From assembly GCA_015179025.1 (NCBI GenBank), contig WHUX01000034.1, positions 62,001 to 126,000 of the forward strand: DNA of 64,000 nucleotides. Direction: 5' to 3'. Shown in pieces: positions 1 to 9,730 of the stretch (its first letter is position 1; the number at the start of each line of letters is the position of its first letter). A model generated the notes under the pieces. That model did not search any database, had not been told where the DNA came from, and saw only the letters and a program-made list of their open reading frames with translations. Made by a program: the position numbers and the translations under genes. This stretch comes from Terfezia claveryi (taxonomy: Eukaryota; Ascomycota; Pezizomycetes; Pezizales; Pezizaceae).

Positions 1-252
1 GGCCATGAGAGCCTACCAAATCCAGAAACAGCTGTCGTGGCTGTTCATGTTGTTTGGCTCTAGATAACGTCGGGACTCATTGATGTAAAGGGGATACTGT
101 AATAACTATAGCATGAGCATTTGAAGGATCAGCTAGCTAGGGGCTGCAATTGTCTCGCCATGTTAGATATTTCTGTTCGACACCTATAATTTCCACTTGA
201 GCCGCTTTTCTCAATTCCTACCAGCACTTCGGTATCTGTTCTTGGGTCGAGG

Positions 253-436
253 TTCAGTCAGGCCACTTTGGGTCATCGGTTAATGACAGCATGGGGACCT
301 TGATTCATTGAGTTTGTTCATTTGCTTTTTGCGTGCCGGGCCTGGCAGATTATCTTGCCTTGTCCTGAATCCACCCGGGTTTCCGGGTGGCTCCACAAGG
401 CCCCCTTACAGGGACCGAATAGGAGTAATGAGGAAT

Positions 437-468
<32 letters not shown>
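253..468 (+). mobile_element. SINE-like element, copy 1
   Basis: A non-coding unit ends in a run of about 25 A (444-468). Its body shares blocks with four other places in the window (988-1215 minus, 11088-11195 minus, 13565-13848 plus, 32322-32414 plus): the block GGTTAATGACAGCA, then CTGGCAGATTA, then a hairpin CCACCCGG-GTTT-CCGGGTGG, then a conserved stretch containing GGAGTAATGAG just before the A tail. The A tail, the variable tail composition between copies and the absence of an ORF fit a SINE moved by a LINE partner. The 5' end is less certain than the 3' end and I saw no clear tRNA-like promoter boxes. Confidence 0.6.
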
Positions 469-987
469 TGACATTAGTCTGGCCAGATAAGGCGCGTTAC
501 GCGCGGCAATTTTTTTTAATTTCTAGCGACCAACAAAGCGCGTTAATCCACACACGTTTGGATACAAACACATATGTAGTTACATAGTAAGCACCACACT
601 ACGTATTCGGGGCATTCCGCCAACAACCACATGAGAAATTCTCCGCGGGAAGGTTTGTAACCGACAACGGCTGACGCATGTGATAGGATAGAATCATGCG
701 TGATAGACGTTGAGCCCAATTATCTCAGGAATTCTGCTGTAGGCGGGAGAAACGTCCAGATCTGCAGAATGCTCTTGGTTTACGTAAAAATTATTAATGG
801 ATCCACTGCCTTGCGATGTCTCACGTTGCACCTGCATGCGGCCACGAGCTTCAGGTTGTCTCAATAGCTGGTAATGGCGAACAAGAGGACTGCTTCGGTG
901 GTGGAAAATCTAAGTTGTTGCACTGCTTTTGTGAAAGGCCCGGCCAAGATCCAAAAATTTCGTGTTCACTGCTTTCTCTGGTATTGG

Positions 988-1215
988 TTTTTTTTTTTTT
1001 TTGTTTTTGTTTTTGTTTTTATTTAAATACTTGTTACTCCTATGCAGCCCCGTCAGGGGGGCCATGAGGAGCCACCCAGAAGCCCGGGTGGATTCAGGGG
1101 AGAGGCAAGTTAATCTGCCAGACCCATACGCGCTAAATACAATAACTAGTGCGAGAGGAGGCCCCTTGCTGTCATTAACGGACACTCCGGTATTGGGTGA
1201 TCCACTGAAAGTAGA
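988..1215 (-). mobile_element. SINE-like element, copy 2 (reverse orientation)
   Basis: Read on the minus strand this unit repeats copy 1 at 253-468 closely: CCGTTAATGACAGCA, CTGGCAGATTAACTTGCC, the hairpin CCACCCGGGCTTCTGGGTGG, GGCTGCATAGGAGTAACAAG, and a tail that reads as A runs broken by C (T-rich 987-1024 on the plus strand). It lies only about 500 bases from copy 1 in inverted orientation, so the two can pair as a large hairpin. ORFs that cross it are chance readings. Confidence 0.6.
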
Positions 1216-4200
1216 TTAATATCAATCCCTGTAACTTTTGTCAAGATGCAGTTTGTGTCTGGCTTTCGAACGTACAGTACCAGAATTTTTTGTGATACTG
1301 GGAAGTTAATACATGCATATCACGTGCCTTGCATTTGCATGTATACATTCAGAATATCGTCAAATGAAAAAAGGTATCACTAACAATAATTTCTTCAACC
1401 AACTTCCAAGCTATATGTTGTCAGATTCTCTGGCTGTGGCCTTCAAATTCGAACTCGAGCCCGATCGATCGATCGTGATGACATAGTGCATTTTGCATGT
1501 ACATGAACTTTCACCAACTCAAACCTTGAGGGTGCTTCTTGACAATGAAGGCAAGATGTAAAAAGTAAAATGAACTGAGACTGATATCCGTACGGGTTAC
1601 GCTTGTGCGCACGCATTACTTCGACTGCAGTTCACGCGTGGTGGGGGCCCGCTGGGGCCCGCGGTACCTACCGATCCAACTTCTGACCGAGCATGATCCT
1701 TAATGTCAGCCTGATCCACTAGTTTGATTGTTTTTTTCAGAGGCTTGCTTTGGTGGAGCCGAGCATTTCTATTTCGACTCAAGGTTGAATCGATACATGG
1801 ATCGGCCCGATCGCATGTTATGTACCAGGTACAATAAACTGGAAGTTGTATTGTGGGCTTACCGGAAGTTCGTGTTACAGCTGGGAGGGAAGCGTAACTA
1901 TACTTGACTAGCTCGAGTTCTTCTTCCCGCGCAACTCAACCCTGGCGCCTGCATACTGCTACCAGGTTTCCCCAGTTTTCATAGAGCTCGAGGCCTAACC
2001 GTGTATGATCTAGGACTGATGAAGGTAAATGATGCTGTTTCCGTGGGATATACCGGTATATCATAAATTGGGCTTGTGCATTGCCAATATAACGATACAC
2101 ACCTCTGTCCATGTAAGGGGCGGTAAAATCCGAATTACCTCTGACCCTGGTTGGTATGGAACATGTGCACTGGTATCATTAGCTGAGCACATGTCTCCGA
2201 CCATTGTGTTAAGCTTGCTTCACTGCTACGTAGCCCTGTTCATGCGAACGAACGTTCTAATCATGACTCTAGTGATATGGTATATACGTACTGACCGGTG
2301 CCTCAGTACACAATTGATGTCCATCTACCCCATATGCATGTCGGTGATTACGGTGGACGCAAGTATAACTTATCTTACTGTTGTCCCCACGTGTACGTAT
2401 CAGTGCAAAGGGTCTCAATTACGAGGCGGGCCAGGGTACTGTTGCATCCGTTGCAGAATTACCTATGCTAACGGCACAGAACTCAAAGGTGAAGGGCGTT
2501 GAGCTTGTGCATTGGCCTTGAATTTTGTACACCCACATCCTAGCAATAGAATATTTTCGCCACCAACGCCGCGTTGTGGGTGGTCCTTAATTGATAGCCA
2601 TGGGCTGGCTGACTTAGAACATGCAATGTGAACTAATTATTGATACTGCTTCATCTACACATGATGCACAGCTAGAGTAATTGTTGCCTTCATCTCCACT
2701 GTCCCCACTCAAACCCCAATCCCGGGTTTTGTGTGCATCCATGGTCATGGGCAGTTTGGGTCATCATTGGCCTGTGGTAGCATGGATGTGTATGCCTCAT
2801 GTAATTTATGAAATGCAAAAGATTGTCATCGACATCACTGTTGTAGGGTTATAAAGGTATCACGAAGGATCCGAGACATGCCGCTTTGGGTTCTGATTGG
2901 ACAAAGCAGACAACATATAGTGTAATCGTGCAGAAAAACACAACAGAGGGTAAGTAGTTCTTCCGAGAAGCGTCGATACTTACTATACAAATACCACTAG
3001 TTGGCCATGCCCAGCAGAACTGACTTGGCACGCTGACGATTCGATCTCAACAACGACATGTACACGTATATACCTAGATTAATCTTACCTGCATAGTTGC
3101 ATATTGGAAGATGCCAACGGCTGATCGAAACCATTGCAAGCTCCACAGAGTTGGAAGCACTAGCCAGTACAGTAGGTCCTCCATATATACACCTATACCG
3201 GGAAGTAACCCAACCAATTGTGATCTCAAGCCAGGCTTAATGAAGTAAGCCTTGGCCCGTGTGATGTCTCACGGCCTATGCAGGGTTACGTGATTCTCAA
3301 ACTGAAAAACTGAAAAACAAAATTTAGAAATAGAACAGGTTATCAAACAAGGCATGTGCATTAGTGTATACAAGCACACAGCATACCCAGATAAAAGTGT
3401 AAAGGAACGGTTCTAGCTAGACGAATTCGGACCTGGGAGCACGGCTCAAGCTACTGTGCAAGGGTATGGGCTTGAATCGCACCAGTCACATGCCCAGTCA
3501 CTAATCGTCAGATCCTAGTACATCTGTACATGTACATGTACTGTACTGTACTCATACGCCTCCTCGATCTATCTCATCTCACAACCATAGATTAGACTGA
3601 GATTGAACTTTTATGGCCGACCACGATCGATAGAGCTCCTTCGAGAAAAGCTGAGCTATTTATTTTTTGGGAGATATTTCATATTTAGAAGCACGATGCA
3701 CGGAAATTTGATCTCACATACATGCATGCACATCTAGTAATATATGCTATAATATCAATATATTCTTGCAGAAGCAATACATTACGCACGCATCGTTTTC
3801 ACAGGCCCACATCGATGGCAAATGAAGAAGCTGCTATTTGTTTCATTGGTCCGGATTTATTTGATTATGTTTTTTTGGAATGGGTCCAATACACGGACCG
3901 TTCCGTCGACATTCTCAATATGCATCCTAGGATAAAAAAAACATGTGAAAGGCGGGGGAAACCTCAACCATACGGCTAATTTCAAAATTATGATAATTAT
4001 TTACTTACCATGCCACCCCACGTCGCATATGCCTGCCTCTAAAGGACAGAATCTATCATTTGTATTCTTAAAACAGTCTTGCAGCATCCTATATATTGCA
4101 CACATTCTTCTATTTCCCGTATATTCTAGAAATAGGTCGCTTTGAATCTAATGGTTGTTATGCATACCCTGCATACGAGGTAGCCAGCGCCAAGAATTGG

Positions 4201-4314
4201 GTACCAGCCTGAGTCGCCGAGCTGCGGACAGAAGTGCGGAGCGCGCTCCACGAAATAGGCATCTAGCATATGCACTGGAGCGGATGATCAATCGTGGCAT
4301 CTAAAACAAAGGCC

Positions 4315-4345
<31 letters not shown>

Positions 4346-4568
4346 ACTCCGAGATACATATATTCTTGCATAAGGCCGGTTCGGTGAACGAAGTCTCGTT
4401 GGCAGCGGTTGACGTGGTTTGGAACATGTCTCGGAGGCAAGTTGCTTTTTAAAGTATCCTAGTCTGATAAAACATCTGAAAGGGGGATGTGACCCGCTTT
4501 GTAATATCAGGATCTATACTACCTTCTATCTGATTGATTCTTCAATTTGTGAAACAAACATCAGATTA
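1216..4568. other. AT-rich intergenic region, no supported gene
   Basis: This stretch has no recognisable coding region. The longest open frame (2029-2502 plus, 157 codons, ATG start, several hydrophobic segments and seven cysteines) has no motif I recognise and sits in repeat-rich DNA, so it is not called as a gene. Around 2740-2790 there is weak similarity to the 5' block of the SINE-like family (TTTGGGTCATC, then AGCATGG). A run of about 27 A lies near 4316-4342, possibly the tail of another retroelement. Confidence 0.5.
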
Positions 4569-4679
4569 GGAAGGATGGCCGAGCGGTTATGGCGCGTGAC
4601 TCAAGCAAGATTATGCTTCTGTTCTCAGAACAGGTTTCTCGTGGGGCAACCCGCGGGGGTTCGAATCCCCCTCCTTTCA
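4569..4679 (+). tRNA. tRNA-Leu(CAA) with intron
   Basis: The acceptor stem GGAAGGA pairs with TCCTTTC (4672-4678) including one G-T pair. The D arm GGCCGAGCGGTTATGGC is typical of Leu/Ser tRNAs. A long variable arm (GTGGG-GCAA-CCCGC) and a perfect T arm (GGGGGTTCGAATCCCCC) follow. The anticodon loop reads CTCAAG with anticodon CAA at 4602-4604. An intron of about 30 nt (roughly 4606-4635) follows the base after the anticodon and contains a small inverted repeat (CTGTTC-TCA-GAACAG). The anticodon stem CGTGA/TCTCG carries one T-T mismatch. A T-rich stretch follows the gene, fitting Pol III termination. Confidence 0.85.
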
Positions 4680-5586
4680 ATACAATTTTTGGAAAATTTT
4701 TTAAATCTCACCTCTCATCAGAAAAGCATTTTTTAAATCTCGGTAGGAGACTTCATACGTTCCTATACCCTGTGGCTTTTAGTGATCGAGACTAGGCTTT
4801 AGTGGAGGGTGGGCATATGTATATGTTCTTGTCCGTTGCGGAATCCAGTCCATTACGGAATTGAAAATTTCTTCAATGCATAGCTCTTCAACGCAACATA
4901 CTCTGCACACCCGACATTACGATATTACCCAGCATATCGCAACATTCCCTCTCTTACCATAATGTCAATTGCAGAAGATAATGGCGGTATCTGATTTGGA
5001 TTAGTTTCACCCCCTAGGTTCCGCTCTTTCTTGAAGTGCAATTGAAGCATTCCCTGGTACTGCGCATACTAAGTTTGAAGAAGTATTTGCATACAATAGG
5101 TTAGTAAATCTCGGTTGACCTTTGAGAGTTATGTATTCCAATTTAGTACATAAGGACTACAAATGTAAAACATACCTACGAGACCCAAACTTGAAAGGCC
5201 CAGCAGGTGATTTGCACAGTAATTTAGCTGCCGATTGGAAGGCAATTAAATGATTATGAGCTGCGCAATGATGCACTGTATTTTATTGCTGGCAGAAATA
5301 ATGATGGGAAACGAGAGGTTTTGCAGCATGATGTATTTGATATATTTTAGTCGCACATGTTCATGATACTTTACTGCATGCATGAAAGAACAAGACCTAT
5401 AGTACTATTAATAAGAGGTATGGTATGTATCATGGAATTTCTCGTGGTGCAGTATGAGGTTTGAGCTTTTTATATGTATCAAATAGACTCGGTTTCCACT
5501 CAATTTGCCCATTATACATTGCCCAGAGTGCACATATATGCCATTCAGGAACGGCCCTGCAATTCTGCAACGGGCCAGAACATACA
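4680..5586. other. AT-rich intergenic region
   Basis: No gene, tRNA or clear element is visible here. It is AT-rich sequence between the tRNA-Leu gene and a TIR element beginning near 5587. Confidence 0.4.
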
Positions 5587-6510
5587 GTATATATGTTCTG
5601 GGCCGCTCGCGGGCAGTGTATTCAATTACTGGATTTGGAACATGACAGACATTGAATTAATAACAATATACCTAACTAGACCTATATCAAATATATACAA
5701 CTAGGGAATCATTGATCCCAGCGTCGCTTGCCTGGGAGCTGTAGCAGCTGCATCTAGTTCTGGGTCGATTGGGATCTCCTCCGGTTCATCCTCCGAGTCA
5801 TCCTCCAGGTCAATTGGATTATTATCCAATAGTCCAATTTGTGCTCGCTCAGCTGCCTAGATCTGAGAGGTTGCAACAGGTCATGATCTGCTAGTAACTT
5901 TTGGTATGGCAATAAATGGAACATTTCAAGTTCATTTTTGTAGCATTGGCAGCGACGATTGGCACAGGACCTTTTTTTGCAAGTAACATGAGACTGACAA
6001 GTGGTGTTGAAGATGCACTGCCGAGAAGCACTGGCTAAGGTGATTGTAGATTTGTCGAGTAGATGGAGTATCCGCCATTTTCATCATCCAAGCCCATAAG
6101 ATTAGTTGCTGGCTGAAGGTCTTTGGTTGGATAGATGTTTAAAAAGTTACGACTGTACTTGGTTAATAATTGATGGCGTTCAGGCTGTGGGTTTTGTAAT
6201 AACCTTTGCATTATATCCTTTTATTATCGGTTTGGGCCACGGTCTTCGCTTGTAATGTATTGATATTGAGGAATGAATAAATCTCACAACACCGGATCTC
6301 AGCCGGGCTTTAAAAGTATGTATACGGTGCTAAGCATCGACATACTGCGCACTCCCGGATCAATATCTTATGTCGGACCTATTATCTCACATCAGATCCA
6401 CCGGGAATATCTAATTAGTATAACCAATCTCACATCAGATATATGTACGAAATTGAGTGATTAAATTAAATTGCCCACGACCGGCACAGAGGGTATGCCG
6501 CCCGCGGGAG
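5587..6510. mobile_element. TIR element carrying a decayed transposase-like remnant
   Basis: The left end reads ATATGTTCTGGGCCGCTCGC followed by GGGC. Near 6460-6505 lies the family's inner TIR in inverted form (AAATTGAGTGATTAAATTAAA, then TTGCCCACGACCGGC, then GGTATGCCGCCCGCGGG). The same end sequence recurs at 7365-7452, 50427-50510, 50655-50698 and 61866-61940. Between the ends lies a broken minus-strand coding remnant (5704-6180). I infer a non-autonomous or dead DNA transposon; target-site duplications were not resolved because the flanks are TA-rich. Confidence 0.45.
5704..6180 (-). pseudogene. Decayed transposase/integrase-like C-terminal fragment
   Basis: On the minus strand the region reads as pieces of one protein in different frames. 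First comes a stretch with NIYPTKDLQPATNLMGLDD. Then comes a cysteine-rich piece (C-x5-C-x5-C-KKRSC-x4-C-x-C-YKN), which continues in another frame as C-x3-CH. Last is an acidic tail (LEDDSEDEPEEIPIDPEL, then ATLGSMIP and a stop). Stops and at least two frame changes break it. A C-x-C rich segment before an acidic tail resembles the C-terminus of integrase-type transposases from memory of such families, but only weakly. Its place inside a TIR element supports the transposon reading. Confidence 0.4.
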
Positions 6511-7455
6511 GCATATGATTCCTCAATTTGGTAACTGTGAATCGAACAAAACATTCTGCTACACTCAGAAAACACCCTGTGAAGTCATTTTTGACCACCC
6601 CTTCCACTTGACAAGGAAAAGGCAGACATTGAACAAGGGGAGAATTCCGGAAAAATTCCCTCAAGCCCTTCAAATGATGAAGTACATGCTTGTGTAGTTA
6701 ACAACTCATCACCTTCATCTCTGATGATGAATGGAATGGAGAGGAGGATACTGAGTTTATTGCTACCGTAGAAATCTGCAACGTTTCCTATGCAATAGGG
6801 ATTTGAAAATTAGTTCCTTATCTACGGGTTCCTATCTATGGGGTTTTTGATATATGGGGTCTCGTGGTTCAGGCTATATAGACCATCTTGTACTGAATAT
6901 CGATAATTCAGTGAAGTTCGGAATAATCATCATTATAATATTTTTTGTCTACATCTTGTTGCACGATTTATCCTATAAGTAAGAAAAATCCCAGCTATTT
7001 CTTACTTATAGGATCCAGGTAAGGTGCAAAACAGTACTTTCTTAATAGCAGGTACTTATTTATATGCAGATTTCTAAGTATAACTACTGGTGTTTTCATT
7101 TCAGGTGTTTGCAAAAATCTTCTACTCTAATTGTTATTGCCGATAATCTGAAATTCTCAATTTATTGACATACGAAAGTGTTAACAGATCATGACTGTAT
7201 TAACCTCTCAGCTCTGCCTGAACCAAATAGGAATATTAGATGGAGGTCTAATCGATTGGGAAATACATGAATCTATTGCAGTCGCTGGGATAGCTCCAGC
7301 TAATTAATTCTTTTTTGGGGGGGGTAAATCAGTACTCGTAAACCTTTATCAATACAAGTGCATTATGCACCAAATTGAGTAATTATTTAAATTGCCCGTG
7401 AGCGGCACAGTGGGTATGCCGCCCGCGGCCGATGCCCGCGAGCGGCCTAGAACAT
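6495..7455 (+). repeat. Dispersed TIR-family repeat, copy A
   Basis: The interval 6600-7020 (containing TTGCTACCGTAGAAATCTGC and a block with TATATGGGGTCTCGTGGTTC) matches in reverse complement the interval 62130-62460. Its right end 7312-7452 (AAACCTTTATCAATACAAG, AAATTGAGTAATTATTTAAA, then the GC-rich end with CGGCCTAGAACATAT) matches in reverse complement 61866-61965. The left end near 6495-6530 keeps a weaker version of the inner repeat. No ORF of note lies within. It is probably a non-autonomous DNA transposon adjoining the element at 5587-6510. Confidence 0.5.
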
Positions 7456-9730
7456 ATGTAACCCATACCAATGACTTCTTATAGTTCCCAATGTTACCCT
7501 GAACACTTATTACCAACCTTCTAGCTAACGCTTGTACACTTCATGACAATTTATAAATGCCTGTATAAATAATAGGTAAGTACACTTTCTTACTCATTCA
7601 TAGCATGAGCATTTTAGATACATCAATTAATATTATGCACCATAAACATCGTCATGGTATATATGATATGATATGAGTCGTGGTCTGAACATTTCACAGA
7701 GATTGACATATCGAACTAAGTATTGTATGTACCTACCTACCGAGGTGCCAACCAGACTACCGAGAGATATGTTTTCTGACAGGATTTTAACTTTAGTCTC
7801 GTGTCTAAGTAGCACAAATTCATAGGAACAGTTCATAAGTACAGCTCAACGCAAGACCATGATATCGGTAAACTGTTGGAAAACTGTTGGAAAACACAAC
7901 AGTATGCTTACTGAAGTTTATGCAATGATCATGAGGTATTTGAACAAGATGTAGGTAGTATAGTGCCTCATTTCCCACTAAGAGGTCTCTGATAGGTTAT
8001 AATAAGTTCATGTATCTATTTAGTATCAGGTATTTGCCCATCTGGCATTGCCAAGGAGGGGCATCCGGCACCACTCTAGGATGTATCTCCTCGTCCTACA
8101 AAGCACATGTTAGAAATAGATAAATTTACTAGTTTTAATACTGGATCCGTATGCTACTAATTGGGACTGGAAGATTATAGACCTGTGTAAGATTCGTATA
8201 AAACCTCTCTCCGATTTCGTCTTAGGGCAGATCTACATCATCAACAATCTATTAGACATTGTAGTACTTTTGAAGCTATGCCCATATCCATATTGCCTTC
8301 TGTCAATAATCATATAGACAAGTCACATACCTTTAGCCAGAAAGGCCTGTTTGGCCCAAACAACTCTTGAAGAAGAGGCAGGACAAGATAGTCATCCCTG
8401 GCATGGTATATCCTTTTCATCCAACTCACATGGTGGAAATAGTAGATCATTAGGGTCTATTGGCCTATGCGGCGGATTATGCAGGGAACTGTTGATTCGG
8501 AGTTGTTAACTGCAGCTCGCCTCGTTCTCTCCTCGCGAATCCTCCGCTGAGTGTCTTCCTCCGTTCTTGCACAATAGCAATCGAAACATCTACAATTCTC
8601 GACCCCTATAAACCGGTGCAAACTTCGGCGAGTTTCTCAGACAGAACTTTATGCTCAATGACCTTTTGGGGGCCAAATAGGAACCGGACGAGTCGGCTCG
8701 CAGGACCGTTGTTAATAATAGGCAGCGGCTCAGAGTTGCCCTGGGGGATTATAAGGGGAATATATACCTACTTCCCGATAAGTTTCAGCTAAATCCATGG
8801 GAATACTGGTAGCTCCATGGCGAGTTCATGATGTCTGTAGTAGTTAATACAATGACAGTCTTACCTCCGGAATTGGCCGAGGCGAAGTAGCTATCAATTC
8901 TAGTCAACACAGTACCTAGCGCAAACTAAACTGGTGCCCCCACATGAAGTTTTGAGTCAAATATTGAATCTTAATTTGTTGATGAATAATAGTTTGTTTA
9001 GGCACGAGGCCAGTGTATTTAGCCATGTGTATATCATTATACTCGAGTACTTTGGTAATCAAGTATCAGCTGGAAAAGAGTTATAAACCCTCCGAAACTC
9101 TAAGAATTTTAAACTCTATGAAATGTATGTACGAAATCTCTTCCACAGTGTATCAGAGACTATGCGGTACAACATCCAAGGAGATTGCTCGGGAGTGGAG
9201 TCGCTAAAAAGTGAGCCAGAGTAGCTGGAGGGGTATGAAGAATATCTTGACACATGTGGATCGATGGAAGGAGGAGAGAGGTAGGGGAGTGAGGCGAATG
9301 ATTGAAGAATATGTCGAGAAAGAGGTTTAGGAGGAAGGAGTGAGCAGCGAGGGATATACTCTCGATAGAGAATGGGGGTTGGCAGAATAGGGTCAGGGTC
9401 AGAAATGCAGAATAGGAACGGACGGAAAGCAGTCGGAAAAATATACGGAGTATGAGTTAAAATAATGCATTATGTAGCTTCTGTTTCTGGTACCGAAAGC
9501 TTAGGTCGAAAGATCGATTGCGGGTATAGACTTTAAAAAATAAAAATAAAAAATAAAAATAAAAAAAAGCTATGGTGCAAGTGCTCTGACTTAAAAGAAA
9601 ATCGTTACATGAGTGCAATATAGTCTAGTCGCTGATATAGATCCCTTTCTTTCCCTGCATTCCATGCTTACCATCACTTTCCTTCCAGGGCGACCCGGCG
9701 AGAGTATTCCTACAAGAATACCTATCCTAT
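7456..9730. other. AT-rich intergenic region with possible coding remnants
   Basis: No intact gene is visible. On the minus strand near 8457-8650 about 60 codons read through a peptide with C-R-C-F-D-C-Y-C and then ARTEEDTQRRIREERTRR, which looks protein-like and may be a transposon remnant; I cannot assign it. A short A/T tandem stretch of repeated TAAAAA-type units at about 9531-9567 resembles a retroelement tail. A GTGCCAACCAGACTAC copy lies at 7745-7760. Confidence 0.3.
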
